Of a stretch of 64,000 nt of DNA, positions 39,538 through 52,531 are shown in pieces (position 1 is the stretch's first letter; each line of letters opens with the position of its first letter). Origin of the DNA: Cinclus cinclus. Taxonomy: Eukaryota; Chordata; Aves; Passeriformes; Cinclidae. The notes under the pieces are model-generated. The model worked only from the letters and a program-made list of their open reading frames with translations. It made no database searches and was not told where the DNA came from. The DNA lies in assembly GCF_963662255.1 (NCBI RefSeq), contig NC_085052.1:36342654-36406653 (forward strand), written 5' to 3'. A program made the position numbers and the translations under genes.

Positions 39538-40419
39538 ATTGTGACCCAATGCAGGCTAACAATCTAATGATCCCTTGTGACACCAATGGGCCTAAAAGGG
39601 CCAGGGATGAATTGTTACAGCACGGGGACCAATAGAAGCAAGGATCTATTATGCCACCATGGAGGCCCAGAATCAAATAATTCATTGTGACATCAAGTGG
39701 CCTAAAAGGGCATGGGATGCATTGTGACACCACAGGGGTTAAGAGAAGGAAGGAACCATTGTGACCCAATGCAGGCTAACAATCTAATGATCCCTTGTGG
39801 CACCAGGGGGTATAAAAAGGGCCAGGGATGGATTGTTACAGCACGGGGACCAATAGAAGCAAGGATCTATTATGCCCCCGTGGAGGCCAAGAATCAAATG
39901 GTTCATTGTGACATCAAGTGGCCTAAAAGGGCTTGGAATGCATTGTGACAGCACAGAGGTTAAGAGAAGGAAGGAACCATTGTGACCCAATGCAGGCTAA
40001 CAATCTAATGATACCTTGTGGCACCAGGGGGTATAAAAAGGGCCAGGGATGGATTGTTACAGCACGGGGACCAATAGAAGTAAGGATCTATTATGCCCCC
40101 GTGGAGGCCAAGAATCAAATGATTCATTGTGACATCATGTGGCCTAAAAGGGCATGGGATGCATTGTGACAGCACAGGGGTTAAGAGAAGCAAGTATCCA
40201 TTGTGACCCAATGGAGGCTAACAATCTAATGATCCCTTGTGACACCAATGGGCCTAAAAGGGGCAGGGATGTATTGTGAAAGCATGGGGCCCAATTAAAA
40301 CCTGGTACAATTACGCCACCATGGAGGCCAAGAATCAAATGATTCATTGTGACATCAAGTGGCCTAAAAGGGCATGGGATGCATTGTGACACCACAGGGG
40401 TTAAGAGTAGCAAGGAACC
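37776..40419 (+). repeat. 1,322-bp (6-monomer) unit, V-I-V-III-III-I in tandem
   Basis: Units at 37,776-39,097 and 39,098-40,419 have the same order and nearly the same sequence, for example GAAGTAAGGATCTATTATGC in the second III of each. Small differences are visible: CACCAATGAGCC replaces CACCAATGGGCC in the I monomer of the second unit, and the second V differs in subrepeat order marks around 39.3 kb. One such unit plus a fragment is present at 30,286-31,607. Confidence 0.75.
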
Positions 40420-42841
40420 ATTGTGACCCAATGCAGGCTAACAATCTAATGATCCCTTGTGACACCAATGGGCCTAAAAGGGCCAGGGATGAATTGTTAC
40501 AGCACGGGGACCAATAGAAGCAAGTATCTATTATGCCACCATGGAGGCCAAGAATCAAATAATTCATTGTGACATCATGTGGCCTAAAAGGGCATGGGAT
40601 GCATTGTGACAGCACAGGGGTTAAGAGAAGGAAGGAACCATTGTGACCCAATGCAGGCTAACAATCTAATGATCCCTTGTGGCACCAGGGGGTATAAAAA
40701 GGGCCAGGGATGGATTGTTACAGCCCAGGGACCAATAGAAGCAAGGATCTATTATGCCCCCGTGGAGGCCAAGAATCAAATGATTCATTGTGACATCATG
40801 TGGCCTAAAAGGGCATGGGATGCATTGTGACAGCACAGGGGTGAAGAGAAGCAAGGATCCATTGTGACCCAATGGAGGCTAACAATCTAATAATCCCGTT
40901 TGACACCAATGGGCCTAAAAGTGGCAGGGATGTATTGTGAAAGCATGGTGCCCAATTAAAACCTGGTACAATTACGCCACCATGGAGGCCAAGAATCAAA
41001 TGATTCATTGTGACATCAAGTGGCCTAAAAGGGCATGGGATGCATTGTGACAGCACAGAGGTTAAGAGAAGCAAGGAACCATTGTGACCCAATGCAGGCT
41101 AACAATCTAAGAATCCCTTTTGACACCAGGGGGCGCAAAAGGACCACGGATGGACTCTGACAGCATGGGGACCTATAGAAGCAAGGAACCATTATGACAC
41201 CATGAAGGCCAAGAATCAAATGGTTCATTGTGACATGAAGTGGCCTAAAAGGGCATGGGATGCATTGTGACAGCACAGGGGTTAAGAGAAGCAAGGATCC
41301 ATTGTGACCCAATGCAGGCTAACAATCTAATGATCCCTTGTGACACCAATGGGCCTAAAAGGGCAGGGATGTATTGTGAAAGCATGGGGCCCAATTAAAA
41401 CCTGGTACAATTACGCCACCATGGAGGCCAAGAATCAAGTGATTCATTGTGACATCAACTGGCCTAAAAGGGCATGGGATGCATTGTGACACCACAGATG
41501 TTAAGAGAAGCAAGGATCCATTGTGACCCAATGCAGGCTAACAATCTAATGATCCCTTGTGACACCAATGGGCCTAAAAGGGCCAGGGATGAATTGTTAC
41601 AGCACGGGGACCAATAGAAGCAAGGATCTATTACGCCACCATGGAGGCCAAGAATAAAATGATTCATTGTGACATCAAGTGGCCTAAAAGGGCATGGGAT
41701 GCATTGTGACAGCACAGGGGTTAAGAGAAGCAAGGATCCATTGTGACCCAATGGAGGCTAACAATCTAATGATCCCTTTTGACACCAATGGGCCTAAAAG
41801 GGGCAGGGATATATTGTGAAAGCATGGGGCCCAATGAAAACCTGGTACAATTACGCCACCATGGAGGCCAGGAATCAAATGGTTCATTGTGACATCAAGT
41901 GGCCTAAAAGGGCATGGGATGCATTATGACACCACAGGGGTAAGGAGAAGCAAGGAACCATTGTGACCCAATGCAGGCTAACAATCTAATGATCCCTTGT
42001 GACACCAATGGGCCTAAAAGGGCCAGGGATGAATTGTTACAGCACGGGGACCAATAGAAGCAAGGATCTATTATGCCACCATGGAGGCCCAGACTCAAAT
42101 AATTCATTGTGACATCAAGTGGCCTAAAAGGGCATGGGATGCATTGTGACACCACAGGGGTTAAGAGAAGCAAGGAACCATTGTGACCCAATGCAGTCTA
42201 ATAATCTAATGATCCCTTGTGGCACCAGGGGGTATAAAAAGGGCCAGGGATGGATTGTTACAGCACGGGGACCAATAGAAGCAAGGATCTATTATGCCCC
42301 CGTGGAGGCCAAGAATCAAACGGTTCATTGTGACATCAAGTGGCCTAAAAGGGCTTGGAATGCATTGTGACAGCACAGGGGTTAAGAGAAGCAAGGAACC
42401 ATTGTGACCCAATGCAGGCTAACAATCTAATGATACCTTGTGGCACCAGGGGGTATAAAAAGGGCCAGGGATGGATTGTTACAGCACGGGGACCAATAGA
42501 AGTAAGGATCTATTATGCCCCCGTGGAGGCCAAGAATCAAATGATTCATTGTGACATCATGTGGCCTAAAAGGGCATGGGATGCATTGTGACAGCACAGG
42601 GCTTAAGAGAAGCAAGGATCCATTGTGACCCAATGGAGGCTAACAATCTAATGATCCCTTGTGACACCAATGGGCCTAAAAGGGGCAGGGATGTATTGTG
42701 AAAGCATGGGGCCCAATTAAAACCTGGTACAATTACGCCACCATGGAGGCCAAGAATCAAATGATTCATTGTGACATCATGTGGCCTAAAAGGGCATGGG
42801 ATGCATTGTGACACCACAGGGGTGAAGAGAAGCAAGGATCC
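39538..42841 (+). repeat. Transitional block of 15 monomers
   Basis: The order is V III III I V III I II I V I V III III I. The I at 41,301-41,519 is 219 bp because one G is missing in CCTAAAAGGGCAGGG. The class II monomer at 41,081 is the first with TGTGACATGAAGTGG in subrepeat 5, a subtype that is common from here to the right. The V-III-III-I set at 41,960-42,841 resembles 38,216-39,097. Confidence 0.75.
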
Positions 42842-45800
42842 ATTGTGACCCAATGGAGGCTAACAATCTATTAATCCCGTTTGACACCAATGGGCCTAAA
42901 AGTGGCAGGGATGTATTGTGAAAGCATGGTGCCCAATTAAAACCTGGTACAATTACGCCACCATGGAGGCCAAGAATAAAATGATTCATTGTGACATCAA
43001 GTGGCCTAAAAGGGCATGGGATGCATTGTGACACCACAGAGGTTAAGAGAAGCAAGGAACCATTGTGACCCAATGCAGGCTAACAATCTAAGAATCCCTT
43101 TTGACACCAGGGGGCGCAAAAGGACCACGGATGGACTCTGACAGCATGGGGACCTATAGAAGCAAGGAACCATTATGACACCATGAAGGCCAAGAATCAA
43201 ATGGTTCATTGTGACATGAAGTGGCCTAAAAGGGCTTGGAATGCATTGTGACAGCACAGAGGTTAAGAGAAGGAAGGAACCATTGTGACCCAATGCAGGC
43301 TAACAATCTAATGATCCCTTGTGGCACCAGGGGGTATAAAAAGGGCCAGGGATGGATTGTTACAGCACGGGGACCAATAGAAGCAAGGATCTATTATGCC
43401 ACCGTGGAGGCCAAGAATCAAATGATTCATTGTGACATCAAGTGGCCTAAAAGGGCATGGGATGCATTGTGACAGCACAGGGGTTAAGAGAAGCAAGGAT
43501 CCATTGTGACCCAATGGAGTCTAATAATCCCAGGATCCCATTTGACACCAGGGGGCGTAAAAGGGCCAGGGATGAATTGTGACAGCATGGGGCCCAATAG
43601 AAACAAGGAACCATTATGACACCATGGAGGCCAAGAATCAAATGATTCATTGTGACATCAAGTGGCCTAAAAGGGCATGGGATGCATTGTGACACCACAG
43701 GGGTTAAGAGAAGCAAGGATCCATTGTGACCCAATGGAGGCTAACAATCTAATGATCCCTTGTGACACCAATGGGCCTAAAAGGGGCAGGGATGTATTGT
43801 GAAAGCATGGGGCCCAATTAAAACCTGGTACAATTACGCCACCATGGAGGCCAAGAATCAAGTGATTCATTGTGACATCAACTGGCCTAAAAGGGCATGG
43901 GATGCATTGTGACACCACAGGGGTTAAGAGAAGCAAGGATCCATTGTGACCCAATGGAGGCTAACAATCTAATGATCCCTTTTGACACCAATGGGCCTAA
44001 AAGGGGCAGGGATGTATTGTGAAAGCATGGGGCCCAATGAAAACCTGGTACAATTACGCCACCATGGAGGCCAAGAATCAAATGGTTCATTGTGACATCA
44101 TGTGGCCTAAAAGGGCATGGGATGCACTGTGACACCACAGGGGTTATGAGAAGCAAGGAACCATTGTGACCCAATGCAGGCTAACAATCTAAGAATCCCT
44201 TTTGACACCAGGGGGCGCAAAAGGACCACGGATGGACTCTGAGAGCATGGGGACCTATAGAAGCAAGGAACCATTATGACGCCATGAAGGCCAAGAATCA
44301 AATGGTTCATTGTAAGACCAAGTGGCCTAAAGGGCTTGGAATGCATTGTGACACCACAGAGGTTAAGAGAAGGAAGGAACCATTGTGACCCAATGCAGGC
44401 TAACCATCTAATGATCCCTTGTGGCACCAGGGGGTATAAAAATGGCCAGGGATGGATTGTTACAGCACGGGGATGAATAGAAGCAAGGATCTATTATGCC
44501 ACCGTGGAGGCCAAGAATCAAATGATTCATTGTGACATCAAGTGGCCTAAAAGGGCATGGGATGCATTGTGACACCACAGAGGTTAAGAGAAGGAAGGAT
44601 CCATTGTGACCCAATGGAGGCTAATAATCCCGGTATCCCATTTGACACCAGGGGGCGTAAAAGGGCCAGGGATGAATTGTGACAGCATGGGGCCCAATAG
44701 AAACAAGGAACCATGAAGACACCATGGAGGCCAAGAATCAAGTGATTCATTGTGACATCAAGTGGCCTAAAAGGGCATGTGATGCATTGTGACACCACAG
44801 AGGTTAAGAGAAGCAAGGAGCCATTGTGACCCAATGCAGGCTAACAATCTAATGATCCCTTGTGACACCAATGGGCCTAAAAGGGCCAGGGATGGATTGT
44901 TGCAGCACGGGGACCAATAGAAGCAAGGATCTATTATGCCACCATGGAGGCTAAGAATCAAATAATTCATTGTGACATCAAGTGGCCTAAAAGGGCATGG
45001 GATGCATTGTGACAGCACAGGGGTTAAGAGAAGCAAGGATCCATTGTGACCCAATGGAGGCTAACAATCTAATGATCCCTTTTGACACCAATGGGCCTAA
45101 AAGGGGCAGGGATGTATTTTGAAAGCATGGGGCCCAATGAAAACCTGGTACAATTACGCCACCATGGAGGCCAAGAATCAAATGATTCATTGTGACATCA
45201 AGTGGCCTAAAAGGGCATGGGATGCATTATGACACCACAGGGGTTAAGAGAAGCAAGGATCCATTGTGACCCAATGCAGGCTAACAATCTAAGAATCCCT
45301 TTTGACACCAGGGGGCGAAAAAGGACCACGGATGGACTCTGACAGCATGGGGACCTATAGAAGCAAGGAACCATTATGACACCATGAAGGCCAAGAATCA
45401 AATGGTTCATTGTGACATGAAGTGGCCTAAAAGGGCTTGGAATGCATTGTGACAGCACAGAGGTTAAGAGAAGGAAGGAACCATTGTGACCCAATGCAGG
45501 CTAACAATCTAATGATCCCTTGTGGCACCAGGGGGTATAAAATGGCCAGGGATGGATTGTTACAGCACGGGGACCAATAGAAGCAAGGATCTATTATGCC
45601 ACCGTGGAGGCCAAGAATCAAATGATTCATTGTGACATCAAGTGGCCTAAAAGGGCATGGGATGCATTGTGACAGCACAGGGGTGAAGAGAAGCAAGGAA
45701 CCATTGTGACCCAATGCAGGCTAACAATCTAATGATCCCTTGTGACACCAATGGGCCTAAAAGGGCCAGGGATGGATTGTTGCAGCACGGGGACCAATAG

Positions 45801-48800
45801 AAGCAAGGATCTATTATGCCACCATGGAGGCCCAGACTCAAATAATTCATTGTGACATCAAGTGGCCTAAAAGGGCATGGGATGCATTGTGACACCACAG
45901 GGGTTAAGAGAAGCAAGGAACCATTGTGACCCAATGCAGGCTAACAATCTAATGATCCCTTGTGGCACCAGGGGGTATAAAAAGTGCCAGGGATGGATTG
46001 TTACAGCACGGGGACCAATAGAAGCAAGGATCTATTATGCCCCCGTGGAGGCCAAGAATCAAATGGTTCATTGTGACATCAAGTGGCCTAAAAGGGCTTG
46101 GAATGCATTGTGACAGCACAGGGGTTAAGAGAAGCAAGGAACCATTGTGACCCAATGCAGGCTAACAATCTAATGATACCTTGTGGCACCAGGGGGTATA
46201 AAAAGGGCCAGGGATGGATTGTTACAGCACGGGGACCAATAGAAGTAAGGATCTATTATGCCCCCGTGGAGGCCAAGAATCAAATGATTCATTGTGACAT
46301 CATGTGGCCTAAAAGGGCATGGGATGCATTGTGACACCACAGGGGTGAAGAGAAGCAAGGATCCATTGTGACCCAATGTAGGCTAACAATCTAATAATCC
46401 CGTTTGACACCAATGGGCCTAAAAGTGGCAGGGATGTATTGTGAAAGCATGGTGCCCAATTAAAACCTGGTACAATTACGCCACCATGGAGGCCAAGAAT
46501 AAAATGATTCATTGTGACATCAAGTGGCCTAAAAGGGCATGGGATGCATTGTGACACCACAGAGGTTAAGAGAAGCAAGGAACCATTGTGACCCAATGCA
46601 GGCTAACAATCTAAGAATCCCTTTTGACACCAGGGGGCGCAAAAGGACCACGGATGGACTCTGACAGCATGGGGACCTATAGAAGCAAGGAACCATTATG
46701 ACACCATGAAGGCCAAGAATCAAATGGTTCATTGTGACATGAAGTGGCCTAAAAGGGCTTGGAATGCATTGTGACAGCACAGAGGTTAAGAGAAGGAAGG
46801 AACCATTGTGACCCAATGCAGGCTAACAATCTAATGATCCCTTGGGGCACCAGGGGGTATAAAAAGGGCCAGGGATGGATTGTTACAGCACGGGGACCAA
46901 TAGAAGCAAGGATCTATTATGCCACCGTGGAGGCCAAGAATCAAATGATTCATTGTGACATCAAGTGGCCTAAAAGGGCATGGGATGCATTGTGACACCA
47001 CAGAGGTTAAGAGAAGCAAGGATCCATTGTGACCCAATGGAGTCTAATAATCCCAGGATCCCATTTGACACCAGGGGGCGTAAAAGGGCCAGGGATGAAT
47101 TGTGACAGCATGGGGCCCAATAGAAACAAGGAACCATTATGACACCATGGAGGCCAAGAATCAAATGATTCATTGTGACATCAAGTGGCCTAAAAGGGCA
47201 TGGGATGCATTGTGACAGCACAGGGGTTAAGAGAAGCAAGGATCCATTGTGACCCAATGGAGGCTAACAATCTAATGATCCCTTGTGACACCAATGGGCC
47301 TAAAAGGGGCAGGGATATATTGTGAAAGCATGGGGCCCAATGAAAACCTGGTACAATTACGCCACCATGGAGGCCAGGAATCATATGGTTCATTGTGACA
47401 TCAAGTGGCCTAAAAGGGCATGGGATGCATTATGACACCACAGGGGTAAGGAGAAGCAAGGAACCATTGTGACCCAATGCAGGCTAACAATCTAATGATC
47501 CCTTGTGACACCAATGGGCCTAAAAGGGCCAGGGATGAATTGTTACAGCACGGGGACCAATAGAAGCAAGGATCTATTATGCCACCATGGAGGCCCAGAC
47601 TCAAATAATTCATTGTGACATCAAGTGGCCTAAAAGGGCATGGGATGCATTGTGACACCACAGGGGTTAAGAGAAGCAAGGAACCATTGTGACCCAATGC
47701 AGGCTAACAATCTAATGATCCCTTGTGGCACCAGGGGGTATAAAAAGGGCCAGGGATGGATTGTTACAGCACGGGGACCAATAGAAGCAAGGATCTATTA
47801 TGCCCCCGTGGAGGCCAAGAATCAAATGGTTCATTGTGACATCAAGTGGCCTAAAAGGGCTTGGAATGCATTGTGACAGCACAGGGGGTAAGAGAAGCAA
47901 GGAACCATTGTGACCCAATGCAGGCTAACAATCTAATGATACCTTGTGGCACCAGGGGGTATAAAAAGGGCCAGGGATGGATTGTTACAGCACGGGGACC
48001 AATAGAAGTAAGGATCTATTATGCCCCCGTGGAGGCCAAGAATCAAATGATTCATTGTGACATCATGTGGCCTAAAAGGGCATGGGATGCATTGTGACAG
48101 CACAGGGCTTAAGAGAAGCAAGGAACCATTGTGACCCAATGGACTCTAATAATCCCAGGATCCCATTTGACACCAGGGGGCGTAAAAGGGCCAGGGATCA
48201 ATTGTGACAGCATGGGGCCCAATAGAAACAAGGAACCATTATGACACCATGGAGGCCAAGAATCAAATGATTCATTGTGACATCAAGTGGCCTAAAAGGG
48301 CATGGGATGCATTGTGACAGCACAGGGGTTAAGAGAAGCAAGGAACCATTGTGACCCAATGTAGGCTAACAATCTAATGATCCCTTGTGGCAGCAATGGG
48401 CCTAAAAAGGGCAGGGATGTATTGTGAAAGCATGGGGCCCAATTAAAACCTGGTACAACTACGCCACCATGGAGGCCAAGAATCAAATGATTCATTGTGA
48501 CATCAAGTGGCCTAAAAGGGCATGGGATGCATTGTGACACCACAGGGGTTAAGAGAAGCAAGGAACCATTGTGACCCAATGCAGGCTAACCATCTAATGA
48601 TCCCTTGTGGCACTAGGGGGTATAAAAAGGGCCAGGGATGGACTGTTACAGCACGGGGACCACTAGAAGCAAGGATCTATTATGCCACCGTGGAGGCCAA
48701 GAATCAAATGATTCATTGTGACATCATGTGGCCTAAAAGGGCATGGGATGCATTGTGACAGCACAGGGGTGAAGAGAAGCAAGGATCCATTGTGACCCAC

Positions 48801-51650
48801 TGGAGGCTAATAATCCCAGGATCGCATTTGACACCAGGGGGCGTAAAAGGGCCAGGGATGAATTGTGACTGCATGGGGCCCAATAGAAACAAGGAACCAT
48901 TATGACACCATGGAGGCCAAGAATCAAGTGATTCATTGTGACATCAAGTGGCCTAAAAGGGCATGGGATGCATTGTGACACCACAGAGGTTAAGAGAAGC
49001 AAGGAACCATTGTGACCCAATGCAGGCTAACAATCTAATGATCCCTTGTGACACCAATGGGCCTAAAAGGGCCAGGGATGAATTGTTACAGCACGGGGAC
49101 CAATAGATGCAAGTATCTATTATGCCACCATGGAGGCCAAGAATCAAATAATTCATTGTGACATCATGTGGCCTAAAAGGGCATGGGATGCATTGTGACA
49201 GCACAGGGGTTAAGAGAAGCAAGGAACCATTGTGACCCAATGCAGGCTAACAATCTAATGATCCCTTGTGGCACCAGGGGGTATAAAAAGGGCCAGGGAT
49301 GGATTGTTACAGCACGGGGACCAATAGAAGCAAGGATCTATTATGCCCCCGTGCAGGCCAAGAATCAAATGATTCATTGTGACATCATGTGGCCTGAAAG
49401 GGCATGGGATGCATTGTGACAGCACAGGGGTGAAGAGAAGCAAGGATCCATTGTGACCCAATGGAGGCTAACAATCTAATAATCCCGTTTGACACCAATG
49501 GGCCAAAAAGTGGCAGGGATGTATTGTGAAAGCATGGGGCCCAATTAAAACCTGTTACAATTACGCCAGCATGGAGGCCAAGAATCAAATGATTCATTGT
49601 GACATCAAGTGGCCTAAAAGGGCATGGGATGCATTGTGACACCACAGGGGTTAAGAGAAGCAAGGAACCATTGTGACCCAATGCAGGCTAACAATCTAAT
49701 GATCCCTTGTGACACCAATGGGCCTAAAAGGGGCAGGGATGTATTGTGAAAGCATGGGGCCCAATTAAAACCTGGTACAATTACGCCACCATGGAGGCCA
49801 AGAATCAAGTGATTCATTGTGACATCAACTGGCCTAAAAGGGCATGGGATGCATTGTGACACCACAGAGGGTAAGAGAAGCAAGGATCCATTGTGACCCA
49901 ATGCAGGCTAACAATCTAATGATCCCTTGTGACACCAATGGGCCTAAAAGGGCCAGGGATGAATTGTTACAGCACGGGGACCAATAGAAGCAAGGATCTA
50001 TTATGCCACCATGGAGGCCAAGAATCAAATAATTCATTGTGACATCAAGTGGCCTAAAAGGGCATGGGATGCATTGTGACAGCACAGGGGTTAAGAGAAG
50101 CAAGGATCCATTGTGACCCAATGGAGGCTAACAATCTAATGATCCCTTTTGACACCAATGGGCCTAAAAGGGGCAGGGATGTATTGTGAAAGCATGGGGC
50201 CCAATGAAAACCTGCTACAATTACGCCACCATGGAGGCCAGGAATGAAATGGTTCATTGTGACATCAAGTGGCCTAAAAGGGCATGGGATGCATTATGAC
50301 ACCACAGGGGTAAGGAGAAGCAAGGAACCATTGTGACCCAATGCAGGCTAACAATCTAATGATCCCTGTGACACCAATGGGCCTAAAAGGGCCAGGGATG
50401 AATTGTTACAGCACGGGGACCAATAGAAGCAAGGATCTATTATGCCACCATGGAGGCCCAGAATCAAATAATTCATTGTGACATCAAGTGGCCTAAAAGG
50501 GCATGGGATGCATTGTGACACCACAGGGGTTAAGAGAAGGAAGGAACCATTGTGACCCAATGCAGGCTAACAATCTAATGATCCCTTGTGGCACCAGGGG
50601 GTATAAAAAGGGACAGGGATGGATTGTTACAGCACGGGGACCAATAGAAGCAAGGATCTATTATGCCCCCGTGGAGGCCAAGAATCAAATGGTTCATTGT
50701 GACATCAAGTGGCCTAAAAGGGCTTGGAATGCATTGTGACAGCACAGAGGTTAAGAGAAGGAAGGATCCATTGTGACCCAATGGAGGCTAACAATCTAAT
50801 GATCCCTTGTGACACCAATGGGCCTAAAAGGGGCAGGGATGTATTGTGAAAGCATGGGGCCCAATTAAAACCTGGTACAATTACGCCACCATGGAGGCCA
50901 AGAATCAAATGATTCATTGTGACATCAAGTGGCCTAAAAGGGCATGGGATGCATTGTGACACCACAGGGGTTAAGAGTAGCAAGGAACCATTGTGACCCA
51001 ATGCAGGCTAACAATCTAATGATCCCTTGTGACACCAATGGGCCTAAAAGGGCCAGGGATGAATTGTTACAGCACGGGGACCAATAGAAGCAAGTATCTA
51101 TTATGCCACCATGGAGGCCAAGAATCAAATAATTCATTGTGACATCATGTGGCCTAAAAGGGCATGGGATGCATTGTGACAGCACAGGGGTTAAGAGAAG
51201 CAAGGAACCATTGTGACCCAATGCAGGCTAACAATCTAATGATCCCTTGTGGCACCAGGGGGTATTAAAAGGGCCAGGGATGGATTGTTACAGCACGGGG
51301 ACCAATAGAAGCAAGGATCTATTATGCCACCGTGGAGGCCAAGAATCAAATGATTCATTGTGACATCAAGTGGCCTAAAAGGGCATGGGATGCATTGTGA
51401 CAGCACAGGGGTTAAGAGAAGCAAGGATCCATTGTGACCCAATGGAGTCTAATAATCCCAGGATCCCATTTGACACCAGGGGGCGTAAAAGGGCCAGGGA
51501 TCAATTGTGACAGCATGGGGCCCAATAGAAACAAGGAACCATTATGACACCATGGAGGCCAAGAATCAAATGATTCATTGTGACATCATGTGGCCTAAAA
51601 GGGCATGGGATGCATTGTGACACCACAGGGGTGAAGAGAAGCAAGGATCC
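42842..51650 (+). repeat. 8,809-bp higher-order unit, 40 monomers, copy 1
   Basis: The order is I II III IV I I II III IV V I II III V III III, then I II III IV I V III III IV I III IV V III I I V I V III I V III IV. The I-II-III-IV set at 42,842 recurs 3,523 bp later at 46,365 and again in the next unit at 51,651 and 55,174. The segment 48,348-50,329 (I III IV V III I I V I) matches 11,124-13,105 at offset 37,224. The II at 44,163-44,381 is 219 bp because one A is missing near 44,334. Confidence 0.8.
43723..43942 (+). repeat. Class I monomer (exemplar)
   Basis: Class I is recognised by CACCAATGGGCCTAAAAGGG in subrepeat 2, ATTGTGAAAGCATGGGGCCC in subrepeat 3, and AAAACCTGGTACAATTACGC before the CCACCATGG word. 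It is 220 bp. A left-side subtype found in 0.4-7.6 kb and again in 16.2-19.1 kb typically has CCCAAGTAAA and TATGCC in place of CCCAATTAAA and TACGCC (some left copies already carry CCCAATTAAA with TTGCGCC). Class I is among the most frequent classes and commonly precedes class II or V. Confidence 0.85.
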
Positions 51651-51870
51651 ATTGTGACCCAATGGAGGCTAACAATCTAATAATCCCGTTTGACACCAAT
51701 GGGCCTAAAAGTGGCAGGGATGTATTGTGAAAGCATGGTGCCCAATTAAAACCTGGTACAATTACGCCACCATGGAGGCCAAGAATAAAATGATTCATTG
51801 TGACATCAAGTGGCCTAAAAGGGCATGAGATGCATTGTGACACCACAGAGGTTAAGAGAAGCAAGGAACC

Positions 51871-52090
51871 ATTGTGACCCAATGCAGGCTAACAATCTAA
51901 GAATCCCTTTTGACACCAGGGGGCGCAAAAGGACCACGGATGGACTCTGACAGCATGGGGACCTATAGAAGCAAGGAACCATTATGACACCATGAAGGCC
52001 AAGAATCAAATGGTTCATTGTGACATGAAGTGGCCTAAAAGGGCTTGGAATGCATTGTGACAGCACAGAGGTTAAGAGAAGGAAGGAACC
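51871..52090 (+). repeat. Class II monomer (exemplar) with CTCF-like core
   Basis: Class II has AATCTAAGAATCCC in subrepeat 1, CACCAGGGGGCGCAAAAGG in subrepeat 2, ACCACGGATGGACTCTGACA between subrepeats 2 and 3, GGACCTATAGAAGC at the end of subrepeat 3, and CCATGAAGGCC (not CCATGGAGGCC) in subrepeat 4. It is 220 bp. I count 43 class II or II-derived monomers, including one half and four hybrids. Subrepeat 5 has two forms: TGTAAGACCAAGTGG, and TGTGACATGAAGTGG, which is seen only after 41 kb. Confidence 0.87.
51914..51926 (+). promoter_or_regulatory. CTCF-like core motif in class II monomers (exemplar)
   Basis: The word CACCAGGGGGCGC lies 43 bases into each intact class II monomer. It agrees with the core of the vertebrate CTCF consensus (CCACCAGGGGGCGC) except for A in place of the first C. 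By reading, intact copies start at 710, 5001, 6102, 6983, 8745, 9406, 10507, 17333, 18434, 20197, 20858, 21959, 28126, 28787, 35616, 36277, 41124, 43105, 44206, 46628, 51914, 53236, 54337, 55437, 60945, 61606 and 62488. Altered copies include 1811 (GCGG), 3571 and 16452 (GGGTGCGC), 4231 (GGGAGCGC), 8085 (GGAGGCGC), 29668, 37158 and 45306 (GCGA), and 27464, 34954 and 60062 (AACCAGG). All point the same way. Binding is inferred, not shown. Confidence 0.45.
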
Positions 52091-52311
52091 ATTGTGACCC
52101 AATGCAGGCTAACAATCTAATGATCCCTTGTGGCACCAGGGGGTATAAAAAGGGCCAGGGATGGATTGTTACAGCACGGGGACCAATAGAAGCAAGGATC
52201 TATTATGCCACCGTGGAGGCCAAGAATCAAATGATTCATTGTGACATCAAGTGGCCTAAAAGGGCATGGGATGCATTGTGACAGCACAGGGGTTAAGAGA
52301 AGCAAGGATCC
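52091..52311 (+). repeat. Class III monomer (exemplar), 221 bp, TATAAAAA-containing
   Basis: Class III carries CACCAGGGGGTATAAAAAGG in subrepeat 2 (TATAAAAA at 52,144-52,151). The extra A makes it 221 bp, which explains why array distances are not exact multiples of 220. It then has GATGGATTGTTACAGCACGG and TTATGCCACCGTGGAGG or TTATGCCCCCGTGGAGG. Length variants are useful markers: 220 bp (TATAAAATGG) at 10,684, 22,136, 45,483 and 54,514, and 222 bp (one extra G) at 27,641, 35,131 and 60,239. Confidence 0.87.
52144..52151 (+). promoter_or_regulatory. TATA-box-like word in class III monomers (exemplar)
   Basis: TATAAAAA occurs 53 bases into nearly every class III monomer, with GGG on both sides. 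It fits the TATA-box consensus TATAWAAR and repeats dozens of times. It occupies the subrepeat 2 position where class II has the CTCF-like core. Only the motif is seen; promoter activity is not implied by sequence alone. Confidence 0.25.
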
Positions 52312-52531
52312 ATTGTGACCCAATGGAGTCTAATAATCCCAGGATCCCATTTGACACCAGGGGGCGTAAAAGGGCCAGGGATGAATTGTGACAGCATGGG
52401 GCCCAATAGAAACAAGGAACCATTATGACACCATGGAGGCCAAGAATCAAATGATTCATTGTGACATCAAGTGGCCTAAAAGGGCATGGGATGCATTGTG
52501 ACAGCACAGGGGTGAAGAGAAGCAAGGATCC
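52312..52531 (+). repeat. Class IV monomer (exemplar)
   Basis: Class IV is marked by CTAATAATCCCAGGATCCC in subrepeat 1, which adds a second BamHI word, then CATTTGACACCAGGGGGCGT in subrepeat 2, GACAGCATGGGGCCCAATAG in subrepeat 3 and AAACAAGGAACCATTATGAC leading into subrepeat 4. It is 220 bp. Its subrepeat 2 is intermediate between class II (GGGGGCGC) and class III (GGGGGTAT). The copy at 7-226 has GGGGGCAT, one CpG transition away from the usual form. Confidence 0.85.

Noticed and set aside
24475..39600. Treating the 7,490-bp pair as a proven biological duplication
   Set aside because: Near-perfect tandem identity in satellite DNA is also what an assembly error looks like. Read-level support is needed, so it is reported as a finding with both explanations.
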